NCBI GenBank assembly: GCA_937894675.1
Contig: CALCQO010000001.1
Location: 8,602 to 72,601 of the forward strand
Length of the DNA: 64,000 nt
Source: an uncultured Clostridia bacterium
GTDB taxonomy: Bacteria; Bacillota; Clostridia; Christensenellales; Aristaeellaceae
Direction of reading: 5' to 3'
Position numbers and translations under genes: made by a program. Shown here in pieces: positions 45,108 to 52,708 of the stretch (the first letter of the stretch is position 1; each line of letters starts with the position of its first letter). Under the pieces are notes generated by a model. It was not told the DNA's origin, did not search any database, and saw only the letters and a program-made list of their open reading frames with translations.

Positions 45108-45280
45108 AGGCCCACCTGCTTTCCTGATGTTGCTTGTTTTGCTTGCGTCCCTTACCACGGGATTTCCTGGGTTTTCTGGTGGGAAAAGTATATCACGGGC
45201 TTGATGGTAAAGTAAAATGTGGAAGGCCCCGCCGCGGCGCAAACGGCATATCGGGTGCGATGGTGATAACAGAAGTATGG

Positions 45281-45286
45281 TATAAT
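45281..45286 (+). promoter_or_regulatory. Extended -10 promoter of the hemolysin III gene
   Basis: TGGTATAAT gives a perfect -10 with the extended TG, 26 bases before ATG 45312; AAAAGGAG serves as RBS. Confidence 0.5.
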
Positions 45287-45311
45287 CAGGGCAGGAAAAG
45301 GAGTACGTCGG

Positions 45312-45965
45312 ATGAAAGAAAAACCGGGCAGCGCGAGGGACAGAGCCGTACTGGAAACCTGGAACGCCGTCACCCACGGCATCGGGGTGGTGCTGGGCGT
45401 TGTGTTTTTAGTGCTGCTGATTGTTAAAACCGTCAGGGCGGACAACGCCACCGCCCTTCTGGCCTACTGCGTCTACGGGGCGTGCTTCATCCTTATGTTC
45501 CTGATGTCCACCCTCTACCATGCCATCCAGCACCAGAAGGCTAAGTCGGTGCTGCGGGTGTTTGACCATATCTCCATCTATTTCTTTATCGCCGGCAGCT
45601 TTACCCCGCCCATCCTGCTGCTGACCCAGGGGTGGCAGCGGATTGTTTTTCTGGTGCTGATGTGGGCGCTGGCCGCCGCCGGCACTGTCTACAAGGTGGC
45701 CATCAAGAAGAAGATGGACAGGCACCTGGGGCTGTCCACCTTGCTGTATATCGGCATGGGCTGGATGGCCATCTTCCTCATCAAGCCGGTTATCCACCAT
45801 GCCCATTGGCAGTTTGGCGCGCTGATGCTGGCGGGCGGCCTGCTCTACACCCTGGGCACGCTGTTCTACCAATCCAAAAAGTGGAAATACAGCCATGTAA
45901 TCTGGCACCTGTTCGTGCTGTCCGCCGCCGTGGTGCATTTTGAGGCGTTCCGGTGGTATTTGTAA
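45312..45965 (+). CDS. Hemolysin III / PAQR family membrane protein
   Basis: 217 residues with seven hydrophobic helices, the standard bacterial PAQR length. The family motifs are intact: NAVTHGIGVVLG, the helix-2 region MFLMSTLYHAIQH (SxxxH), DHISIYFFIAGSFTPPIL (D-x(11)-G-x-x-TP) and the C-terminal HVIWHLFVLSAAVVHF (HxxxH). These residues bind zinc and make an intramembrane hydrolase-like site; hemolysis is not established for most members. The AT-rich insert begins just after its stop codon. Confidence 0.9.
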   Translation: MKEKPGSARDRAVLETWNAVTHGIGVVLGVVFLVLLIVKTVRADNATALLAYCVYGACFILMFLMSTLYHAIQHQKAKSVLRVFDHISIYFFIAGSFTPPILLLTQGWQRIVFLVLMWALAAAGTVYKVAIKKKMDRHLGLSTLLYIGMGWMAIFLIKPVIHHAHWQFGALMLAGGLLYTLGTLFYQSKKWKYSHVIWHLFVLSAAVVHFEAFRWYL

Positions 45966-46024
45966 GTGGGGTTAAGTGCTATTCAGAATTACTTAAATTA
46001 ATAAGTAAAAAACGGGAGGGTCGT

Positions 46025-46999
46025 ATGGGAGAGCAAAATATGATTCAAGCTTTGGTATCACCAATCGAGAAGTTGATAAGTGCAGTTTCTGGCGCAATAG
46101 GGAAAGCATACGAACCAAGACACCAAAGAAAAATGACAGATGCAAAAGCGTATGAGCTGTATAAAATTGCTGATGCTGTTCGCAACAACAGTGATGTTCC
46201 TATAGTATACGATTCGACAGGTGTAACTATAGATACAAGTAATTATGAAGAGATCGCTAAGCGGGCATCTAACCGTTTGGCATTCCAAGAAATTTATAAA
46301 CAACAGAATATTGAGGCTGTTACCGATAAAGCATACGAGGAATTAGAAGGGGTTGAATTTGTAAGCAATGAGCCTGTAAGCCAAGACTGGATGTTTCGTT
46401 TTTTCAATTCTGTAGAGGATATTAGCAATGAAGAAATGCAAAGGGTGTGGGGTCAAATACTGGCTGGAGAAATAAAAACCCCAAACACTTACTCTTACCG
46501 TACTCTTGAGAAACTGCGAAATATGACGCTCCAAGAGGTTGAGGTTTTTCAGCTTGTATCAGCGTTTTCAATACAATCTTCAAATAAATACTTTCTTTTA
46601 AGCAACAAAGATATTCTTGATAATTATAATATTGATTTTGAAAATATTATGGCACTTGAAGAATGTGGCTTAATGACTTCAAGGGAGTTATCATTTAATT
46701 TTGAGGCTACTGAAAAAACACCTGGCATAATTTATAACTCAAGAGTTGTTGGATTAATTCGAGGAACAAAAAAGGATAATATACAGAAGGTTTCGTTTAA
46801 TATTTATCCATTTACCGAAAGTGGAAAACAGTTAATCAAGTCAATAAAGCCTCAGGAAAATGAACAATATATTATTGATTGTCTTCAAAGAATTCGCGAG
46901 AAGAATAAGGATTTATCAGTTTTAGCTCATCGGATTAATCAGTTCGTAGGTGAAAGTGAAATGGATTATGACCCAACAGATATTCTTCCCATTGTTTAA
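46025..46999 (+). CDS. DUF2806 domain protein, probable defence-related insert
   Basis: 324 residues from ATG 46025 (GGGAGGG upstream). The region YEELEGVEFVSNEPVSQDWM ... DISNEEMQRVWGQILAGEI and TYSYRTLEKLRNMTLQEVEVF matches the DUF2806 pattern; I know no proven biochemical role for the family, which is often in accessory and defence-rich regions. The N-terminus (ALVSPIEKLISAVSGAIGKAY) is amphipathic. The gene is strikingly AT-rich against both neighbours, a sign of transfer, as for the methyltransferase/DUF262 pair 3 kb away. It sits between the hemolysin III gene and the phage-derived block. Confidence 0.7.
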   Translation: MGEQNMIQALVSPIEKLISAVSGAIGKAYEPRHQRKMTDAKAYELYKIADAVRNNSDVPIVYDSTGVTIDTSNYEEIAKRASNRLAFQEIYKQQNIEAVTDKAYEELEGVEFVSNEPVSQDWMFRFFNSVEDISNEEMQRVWGQILAGEIKTPNTYSYRTLEKLRNMTLQEVEVFQLVSAFSIQSSNKYFLLSNKDILDNYNIDFENIMALEECGLMTSRELSFNFEATEKTPGIIYNSRVVGLIRGTKKDNIQKVSFNIYPFTESGKQLIKSIKPQENEQYIIDCLQRIREKNKDLSVLAHRINQFVGESEMDYDPTDILPIV

Positions 47000-47060
47000 A
47001 AAATCTCGTTTTTCTTGACTTTATAGACATTAGCTATTTCTAGCTACATCCATTGCACAT

Positions 47061-47089
47061 CGCCCTCCCTCCGGGGAGGGCGTTTTTTT
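47061..47089 (+). terminator. Strong terminator before the phage-derived block
   Basis: CGCCCTCCC (47061-47069) pairs with GGGAGGGCG (47074-47082) and is followed by seven Ts. It is GC-rich host-type sequence, so the AT-rich insert ends before it (~47010-47050). Confidence 0.8.
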
Positions 47090-47189
47090 CGCGTCAGTGC
47101 AAGTCGCGCAGGGTGGGTGGTAGGATGCCCCCGAAAGGAGGGGAACAAGTGTTCTTGTTATCAAATCGGCAATCGGAAAGGAGAGAGGC

Positions 47190-47639
47190 ATGGAAACACA
47201 GGACAGGGTAACAAAAGAGGATCATCCGGGGCAGGAGGCCCCCGTCCAGGCAGCGCCTGCCCAGGCGGCAAACACCGCCCCGGCGGAAACGCTCCGGCCC
47301 ACCGGGGAGGACGCCAGGCTGCTGCTGGACACCCTGCGGGAGCGGGAGGAGCTGCTGAACCAGCGGGAGCGGCGTTTGAAAGCGGCGGACATGCTGCGCC
47401 AGCGGGGGCTGCCCAGGGAGGCGCTGGCGCTGCTGGATGTGGGCAGCGACGAGGGGCTGGAAAGGAGCCTGCTGGACGCCCAGACCCTGTGCGCGGTGAT
47501 GCAAAAGGGGGCCGCGCCCCGGCTGTCGCCGCCAAAGGATACAGGCAAACTGACCTACGCCCAGCGGGCGGCGCTGTTTGTGCAAAACGGCGGAAGAATC
47601 CAGGAACGACGGAATGAAAATATGGGAGGAATGGCATGA
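47190..47639 (+). CDS. Phage scaffold-like protein
   Basis: 149 residues, AAAGGAG before ATG 47190. The protein is charged and helical with an Ala/Pro-rich start and a coiled-coil core (DARLLLDTLREREELLNQRE), followed by QRGLPREALALLDVGSDEGL and a YAQRAALFVQNGGR end. Size, composition and position just before the capsid gene match phage head scaffolding proteins (DUF4355-like). Its TGA overlaps the capsid ATG. The assignment rests mostly on context. Confidence 0.6.
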   Translation: METQDRVTKEDHPGQEAPVQAAPAQAANTAPAETLRPTGEDARLLLDTLREREELLNQRERRLKAADMLRQRGLPREALALLDVGSDEGLERSLLDAQTLCAVMQKGAAPRLSPPKDTGKLTYAQRAALFVQNGGRIQERRNENMGGMA

Positions 47640-48757
47640 GCGTAACAATGAAGCATGATTTGATTATCCCCGAGGTGGTCAGCGATATGGTGGAAAGCCA
47701 CTTTGGCGGCCGGATGGCCCTGCTGCCGGTGACGGAGATGGACCGCAGCCTGGAAGGGGTGCCGGGGGACACGCTGAAGTTCCCCTGCTTCCGCTACATC
47801 GGCAAGGCCGAGCGGGTGGAGGAGAACGGCCAGGTGCAGGCGGGGGTGCTCAGCGCCGACACGGTGCGCGCCAGCGTCAGCAAGTATGCCAAGGCCGTGC
47901 GCATTACTGATGAGGCGCGCCTGTCCGGCTTTGGCGACCCGGTGGGGGAGGCCGCCCGGCAATTGGCCCAGGCCATCGACCACGCCGTGGATGAGGAGCT
48001 CTTCAGCGTGCTGGGCAAGCTGGGCTTATCCCGCAAACTGCCTGTGACGGCCCTGTCCAGCGACGGGGTGGCGGACGCCCTGGCCCTCTTTGGCGAAGAG
48101 ATGGAGGGGGACAAGCTGCTGTTCACCGACGCCGAGGGCTTTGCCCAATTGCGCAAGGACCCCAACTACATCCGCGCCACCGACCTGGGCCAGCGCATGA
48201 TTTTCTCCGGCGTCGTGGGGGAAATCTGGGGCTGCCAGATTGTGGTGACTTCCCGCGTGAAAGAGAACGCGGTACTCAAGGAAAAGCAGTTCTTTATCGT
48301 GAAGCCCGGCGCCCTGCGGCTGGTCAGCAAGCGGGGCACCCAGGTGGAGGTGCAGCGGGAGCCGGAGTACATGCGGGACACCCTGTATGCCAGCAAGCAC
48401 TGCGCAGCCTACCTGTACGACGCCGGGCGCGCCGCGGCGCTGACGGTGTTTACCGGCCTGGAGGTACTGGACGCTGAGTGCGGCATCCAGAGCGAGCCGG
48501 GAACGAGCGCCGGGGAAACCCTGCTGGTGATCCCCGAAAGCATGCAGGCGCCCAAGGGCTACCAGTGGGTGTATCTGCTGGATAGCGACATGGCGGACAA
48601 GGGGGTGTTCGGCACGGCGGTAACGGGGGCCAAGCCCTGGGCGGGCAGCAGCGCGCCCATCGCCGCGGGCAGCAACACGGCGCTGCATGTGCTGCTGGTG
48701 AACAAGCAGGACAACAAGCCCGTGAAAACCCTGACCCTGTTGGCGGTGAAGGCATGA
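47636..48757 (+). CDS. Phage major capsid protein (N4-gp56/HK97-fold like)
   Basis: 373 residues, start overlapping the scaffold stop, GGGAGG upstream. Residues ~1-285 resemble N4-gp56-type coat proteins: IIPEVVSDMVESHFGGRMAL, GDTLKFPCFRYIGKAERVEE, SKYAKAVRITDEARLSGFGD, AIDHAVDEELFSVLG and the late YMRDTLYASKHCAAYLYD. The last ~85 residues (from about 290, ETLLVIPESMQAPKGYQWVY) look like an added beta-rich decoration domain. The codon pattern is GC-rich and matches the host, unlike the nearby AT-rich inserts, so the block is older in this genome. Confidence 0.75.
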   Translation: MSVTMKHDLIIPEVVSDMVESHFGGRMALLPVTEMDRSLEGVPGDTLKFPCFRYIGKAERVEENGQVQAGVLSADTVRASVSKYAKAVRITDEARLSGFGDPVGEAARQLAQAIDHAVDEELFSVLGKLGLSRKLPVTALSSDGVADALALFGEEMEGDKLLFTDAEGFAQLRKDPNYIRATDLGQRMIFSGVVGEIWGCQIVVTSRVKENAVLKEKQFFIVKPGALRLVSKRGTQVEVQREPEYMRDTLYASKHCAAYLYDAGRAAALTVFTGLEVLDAECGIQSEPGTSAGETLLVIPESMQAPKGYQWVYLLDSDMADKGVFGTAVTGAKPWAGSSAPIAAGSNTALHVLLVNKQDNKPVKTLTLLAVKA

Positions 48758-49074
48758 CCAACAACGGCGTATCCCCGGAGATGAAATGCGCGGGCTTACG
48801 GGAAATGCTGCCGGGGGAGGAGGTATCCGACGCTCTATTGATGAACCTGCTGGAGGGGGCGGAGGAAACCATCCTGTCGCTGACCAACCGCACCGCTTTG
48901 CCCAGGTACTTAAACGGCCTGCAGGCCCGCCTGGCGGTGGTGCGCTACAACCGCCTGGGCATGGAGGGAGAAAGGGCGCGGCAGGAGGGCAGCCTGCGGG
49001 TGGAAACCCGGGACATCCCCGGGGACATGCTGCGGGAAATCTGCGCCTGGCGCGTGGCGAGGGTGCCGGTATGA
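48754..49074 (+). CDS. Phage head-tail connector-like protein
   Basis: 106 residues, ATGA overlap with the capsid gene. The helical protein with LLMNLLEGAEETILSLTNRT and LQARLAVVRYNRLGMEGER fits the HK97 gp6-like adaptor (QLRG) family that attaches below the portal. It overlaps the next gene by ATGA. Assigned from size, helical pattern and order after the capsid gene. Confidence 0.6.
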   Translation: MTNNGVSPEMKCAGLREMLPGEEVSDALLMNLLEGAEETILSLTNRTALPRYLNGLQARLAVVRYNRLGMEGERARQEGSLRVETRDIPGDMLREICAWRVARVPV

Positions 49075-49394
49075 GGCGGCGCAAACGCGACCAGGTGGCG
49101 GTGAAAGCGGTGAAGGTGCGCCTGGAAACATCGGCGACGGGCGCCGTGTCCGAGGTGGAGGACGCCTCCACCGCCTGTGTGTTCCTAGCGGCCCTTCGGC
49201 CCATTGACCAGCGCATGTGGCGGGATACCGCCACCCTGCGCCCCCGGGAGCGAAAACTGATTATCCCCGCCGGCTTTCCCGATGTGCTGCAGGGGGACAG
49301 GCTGTACCTGATGGGCCAGGGGCGGGCGTACCGCTGCACCGAATCCCGGCGCTATCCCCTGCATATGGAAGTGGAAGCGGAGGCCATGCCATGA
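49071..49394 (+). CDS. Small phage morphogenesis protein, head-closure type
   Basis: 107 residues from ATG 49071, which overlaps the stop of the previous gene. A longer frame starting further upstream exists but would overlap the connector gene. The basic beginning (MRRRKRDQVAVKAVKVRLET) leads into a beta-rich body with RKLIIPAGFPDVLQGDRLYL and RAYRCTESRRYPLHMEVEAE, like small head-closure or stopper proteins. I do not recognise a specific family. It is followed by another ATGA overlap. Confidence 0.5.
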   Translation: MRRRKRDQVAVKAVKVRLETSATGAVSEVEDASTACVFLAALRPIDQRMWRDTATLRPRERKLIIPAGFPDVLQGDRLYLMGQGRAYRCTESRRYPLHMEVEAEAMP

Positions 49395-49987
49395 CGGCGG
49401 GGGACATTTACGCCGCCCTGCAGGGGCTGGGCGCCCGGGTGGTGCGGGGCGGGGAGCAGGGCCTGCCTCCGCCTACTCTGGGGTATACCCTTGCAAGGGA
49501 CGGGGACAGCCAGCGCTGCGAGCTGCTCATCCGCGCGTACCTGAAGGAACAGTGCGACAGCGTTTTTACAGCCGCCAGGGAAAAACTGCTGGGGCTGGGC
49601 TTCGCCCTTGACCATCTGAGCGAAGGCGCCCAGAAGGACACCGGGGTGTTCACCCTGAAAGCGGTGCTCATTAAGCGGGATGCCCTGGCCTTGCTGGCGG
49701 GGGGCGTCCCCGTGGGCGGCGTGCTGGATTGCCGTATCGTGCGCTCCCACCCCCTTCCGGCGGTGGCGCTGGACGGCACGGCGCGGCCCCTGCCCGGGGA
49801 AACCCGCCTGCGGCTGACGCTGCACAATCTGCCGGAGGACGCGGGGCAAAACAACCTTGGCACCCAGGGGGTTGCTGTGGATGTGTCAGGGCAAACCTAC
49901 CGGGCGTACCGCCTTCGGGACGAGGGGACGGGCAAGAAGCGCGGGCAGGAATACCTGCTGCTGCCCCCGGAAGAAGGAGGAATATGA
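49391..49987 (+). CDS. Phage-type structural protein, tail-completion-like
   Basis: 198 residues from ATG 49391 (ATGA overlap). The first ~120 residues (DIYAALQGLGARVVRGGEQG, then CELLIRAYLKEQCDSVFTAA, TGVFTLKAVLIKRDAL) resemble minor tail/tail-terminator proteins in layout. The last ~80 residues are beta-rich (RLRLTLHNLPEDAGQNNLGT, VAVDVSGQTYRAYRLRD) and read as a second domain. Function inferred from context only. Confidence 0.45.
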   Translation: MTAGDIYAALQGLGARVVRGGEQGLPPPTLGYTLARDGDSQRCELLIRAYLKEQCDSVFTAAREKLLGLGFALDHLSEGAQKDTGVFTLKAVLIKRDALALLAGGVPVGGVLDCRIVRSHPLPAVALDGTARPLPGETRLRLTLHNLPEDAGQNNLGTQGVAVDVSGQTYRAYRLRDEGTGKKRGQEYLLLPPEEGGI

Positions 49988-50289
49988 TTCGAGTGAACGG
50001 CTTTCCCCTGCCATCGCCGGACAAACTGGTCATCCGCTTCGTGCCGCAGAACCAGACCCCCGCCGCCCGGGCGCTGCTGCGCCTGGAAGCGGATTGGCTG
50101 GTGATAACCAGCGGGCAGCTGCGGGAAGCGCTGCGGATGACAGCGGGGCAGGGCACGCTGACCCTTACCGACCCCGCCCTGGGGACGGAGCGCAGCATGC
50201 CGGTGTCCCTGGTGCTGGCGGAAACGGAACAGACAAGGGACGGCTTTGGACAGACAAGATTGATAGTACAGGAGGTAGTGGTTGGATAA
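49984..50289 (+). CDS. Small phage-block protein of unknown function
   Basis: 101 residues from ATG 49984, AAGGAGG upstream and overlapping the previous stop. It is beta-rich throughout (KLVIRFVPQNQTPAARALLR, GTLTLTDPALGTERSMPVSL, GQTRLIVQEVVVG). I do not recognise a family; the position and size would fit a tail tube fragment-like or hub-associated small protein, but this is not established. Its TAA lies inside the start of the lysin gene. Confidence 0.45.
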   Translation: MIRVNGFPLPSPDKLVIRFVPQNQTPAARALLRLEADWLVITSGQLREALRMTAGQGTLTLTDPALGTERSMPVSLVLAETEQTRDGFGQTRLIVQEVVVG

Positions 50290-51073
50290 AGAGAAACTGG
50301 TGAAAGAGTATGCCCTGGCGCAGGTAGGCGCCCCCTATGTGTACGGGGGCACGGGGCGCCCCTGCACGCCATTGTACCGGCAGGCGCGCGTCAAGCAGTA
50401 CCCCCGGTACGAAAGCCTCATCAGGGACAACTGCCCCGTGCTCAGCGGCAGGCAGAAGGATTGCGCCGCTTGCCCCCACCAGGGCAGAAAGTGTTTCGAC
50501 TGCGCCCAGCTGGTGCGAAGGGCGCTGCAGCAGATGGATGTGCAGCTGCCAAGCGGCGCCAGCAGCCAGTGGCTTAAGGGCAAGTGGCGTGAGAAGGGCA
50601 AGGTGGACGCGCGGACGGCAGGCACATTGTGCGTGGTGTTCCGCGAGGGTGGCGCCCCCATGAAGCATGTGGGGCTGTGTCTGGGGGACGGGTCTGTGGT
50701 GGACGCCAGAGGCCACCGCACAGGGGTGGTAAGGAGCAAGTTTCAGGACTATCCCTGGACCCATTACGCCCTGCCGGAGCCCGCGGCGGCCGCCGTGAAG
50801 GAGGAGGACGCCCAGGCGCCGCGGATAGAGCAGATGCAGCGGCTGCTGCTGATGAAGGGCTTTTCCCTGCCCCTGTATGGGGCGGATGGCAAGTGGGGGC
50901 AGGAGACGAGGACCGCCATGCAGGCCTACCAGAAACTGGCGGGGCTGCCGGTAACCGATTGCTGGGACGCCGTAACCCTGGACAGCCTGATGAAGGGGGA
51001 TCTCTCCCTGGCGGGCAGGGTGCGGCGGTTGGAGGAAAGGATGGATGTATGGGAAGGGAGGGCGAGCGCGTGA
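50282..51073 (+). CDS. NlpC/P60 peptidase with peptidoglycan-binding domain
   Basis: 263 residues from TTG 50282 with AGGAGG at good spacing; the start overlaps the previous stop. Residues ~8-165 are an NlpC/P60-like domain: catalytic Cys74 in CFDCAQLVRRAL, His129 in MKHVGLCLGDGSVVDARGH. An unusual cysteine-rich insert (C28, C51, C61, C64, C71) precedes the catalytic cysteine and may bind a metal. Residues ~185-245 form a PG_binding_1 domain (EQMQRLLLMKGFSL ... GADGKWGQETRTAMQAYQK). It likely cleaves wall peptides as the block's endolysin. The holin gene overlaps its stop. Confidence 0.8.
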   Translation: MDKEKLVKEYALAQVGAPYVYGGTGRPCTPLYRQARVKQYPRYESLIRDNCPVLSGRQKDCAACPHQGRKCFDCAQLVRRALQQMDVQLPSGASSQWLKGKWREKGKVDARTAGTLCVVFREGGAPMKHVGLCLGDGSVVDARGHRTGVVRSKFQDYPWTHYALPEPAAAAVKEEDAQAPRIEQMQRLLLMKGFSLPLYGADGKWGQETRTAMQAYQKLAGLPVTDCWDAVTLDSLMKGDLSLAGRVRRLEERMDVWEGRASA

Positions 51074-51492
51074 AAGGAATGGGCAACTGGCTGGCGGGGG
51101 CGGCCGCCTCCTGCGCGGCGTGGCTGCTTGCCCGCCTGGGCGGCTGGGACGCGGCCATGCAGGCCGTGTTTCTGCTGATGGGGCTGGATTTGCTGACGGG
51201 CAGCCTGTGCGCCCTGCTGGGCAAGGCGGCTCAGGGGGAACGCTTCTGCTCCCGGGTGATGTTTTCCGGGCTCAGCCGCAAGGTGATGATGCTGGCGCTG
51301 GTCATGCTGGCGACGGCGCTGGATACCTTTCTTAGCACCCAGGGTGTCAGCCGCGCGGCGGTGATTGGCTTTTACTGCGCCAATGAGGGCATGAGCCTGG
51401 TGGAAAACGCCGCTCTGCTGGGGGTGCCCTTCCCCAAATCGGTGCTGGGCGCCCTGGAAGCCATGCGGGACAAGGACAGCGGGGCGAAGTAA
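51070..51492 (+). CDS. Phage holin (toxin secretion/lysis holin family)
   Basis: 140 residues from GTG 51070, with GGGAGGG seven bases upstream and overlapping the lysin stop. Three or four hydrophobic helices, with AVFLLMGLDLLTGSLCALLG, SRVMFSGLSRKVMMLALVML and AVIGFYCANEGMSLVENAAL, match the phage_holin_4 (Cph1/BhlA-type) family. It would permeabilise the membrane to release the lysin. It is the last gene of the block. Confidence 0.8.
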   Translation: MKGMGNWLAGAAASCAAWLLARLGGWDAAMQAVFLLMGLDLLTGSLCALLGKAAQGERFCSRVMFSGLSRKVMMLALVMLATALDTFLSTQGVSRAAVIGFYCANEGMSLVENAALLGVPFPKSVLGALEAMRDKDSGAK

Positions 51493-51510
51493 CCCCGCAG
51501 GAAAAGAAAA

Positions 51511-51540
51511 GGGGGATGCACGATGCCGTGCATCCCCCTG
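51511..51540. terminator. Terminator between holin and hydrolase genes
   Basis: GGGGGATGCACG (51511-51522) is a perfect inverted repeat with CGTGCATCCCCC (51527-51538); the minus strand continues TTTTCTTTTCC, so it mainly ends the hydrolase transcript. Confidence 0.75.
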
Positions 51541-51556
51541 GTTATTGTCTGTTGGT

Positions 51557-52453
51557 TTACTCAGCAAATGTGCTGTTGAGGAAATCCACCACACCCTGCT
51601 GAAGGGCGTTTGTTACCTCGGGCTGGTCGGAGTAGAAGCCGTAGCCGTGGTTGGCTTCGGGTATCTCCAGGGTCTGTACGGTGGAACCGGCGGCGGTCAG
51701 TTTCTCCGCGGCCAGTTTGGCGATTTCAGGGGGTACGGAGGTGTCCTGATTGCCGTAGATAACCAGCATGGGCAGGGAGAACTTGATGTCCTCCAACGGT
51801 GTGCTGGCGTGCATCTCGGCGAACCATTCCTTGCTTAACTGCTGCACCTGGCCGTACTGGGTGGTAAACTCCACAAAGCCCTTTTCGCCGTTTGCTTCCT
51901 TCTCATAGTTTTCGCGGGCTTCCTTGCCGCTGAAGAAGTTGTTCATCATGTTGGTGCCGGTATCCAGGGAACCGGCCAGCATGATACCGGCATCGTAGGG
52001 GTTGTCTTTTTCGTTGAGGATGGCCATGGTCATGCGCCCGCCCATGCTGTAGCCCAGGATGGCCAGCTTGTCCTCATTGACGGGGTAGTTCTCCAGCACA
52101 TAGTTCAGGCAGGCGTTGCTGTCGCTGATCATCAGGCTCAGCACGTTCTGGGTGAAGGGGTCGGGGCTTTGGTTGGTGCCGGCAAAGTCCATACGGATGG
52201 AGGCATAGCCGCCTTCCGCCAAAGCGTTGGCCAGGCGGGCGAAACCGCCGCCTTCCTCGCGGCCGCCGCCGTGGCCGTGGTTCATCACCACAAAGTTGTA
52301 GGATTCAGCGTTTTCTTCGGGCAGTACGATGGTGTACATGACGGTGCGCCCGTCATTGGGCAGGGAGCCGGTGATTTCCTTGATCTGGGCGCTGCCGCTT
52401 GCCATGGAAAGGGTGAGCAGGAGCGCGAGGGTGAACAAAAACCATTTTTTCAT
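51557..52453 (-). CDS. Secreted alpha/beta hydrolase (copy A)
   Basis: 298 residues from ATG 52453; ATG 52465 is an alternative but overlaps the GAAAGG RBS. A signal peptide (MKKWFLFTLALLLTLSMASG) is followed by an alpha/beta hydrolase: oxyanion region NHGHGGGREEGGG, nucleophile GYSMGG, acid in YGNQDTSVPP and His in EANHGYGF, so the catalytic triad is intact. The family is the Dienelactone-hydrolase/BAAT-like esterase group; a substrate cannot be assigned. It has a close paralogue just upstream. The protein is secreted and has no wall anchor. Confidence 0.8.
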   Translation of the reverse strand: MKKWFLFTLALLLTLSMASGSAQIKEITGSLPNDGRTVMYTIVLPEENAESYNFVVMNHGHGGGREEGGGFARLANALAEGGYASIRMDFAGTNQSPDPFTQNVLSLMISDSNACLNYVLENYPVNEDKLAILGYSMGGRMTMAILNEKDNPYDAGIMLAGSLDTGTNMMNNFFSGKEARENYEKEANGEKGFVEFTTQYGQVQQLSKEWFAEMHASTPLEDIKFSLPMLVIYGNQDTSVPPEIAKLAAEKLTAAGSTVQTLEIPEANHGYGFYSDQPEVTNALQQGVVDFLNSTFAE

Positions 52454-52666
52454 CTTCGTCTTCATCCTTTCGAGGTTATCCATTTGTGCCGATGCGCTCA
52501 GTATAGGCGGTGGGTTTGCGGCTGTCAATCCGGGAAAATCCCCTGTTTGCCCCTGTTCAACCAGCCTGGGGGCACGGGATGGTCAGCCATCCCTAGGGAA
52601 TGCCGTGCCCCGCGTTAAAAAAAACCGCCGTTTTGCGCGGCAGGGCGCCGGTACAAAGGCAAAGAA

Positions 52667-52703
52667 AAAACAGGGGACGGAGCCGGGCTCCATCCCCTGT
52701 TTT
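52667..52703. terminator. Terminator after hydrolase copy B
   Basis: AAAACAGGGGA (52667-52677) pairs with TCCCCTGTTTT (52693-52703), with GGAGC/GCTCC inside; T-runs on both strands. Confidence 0.75.
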
Positions 52704-52708
52704 AGTAT

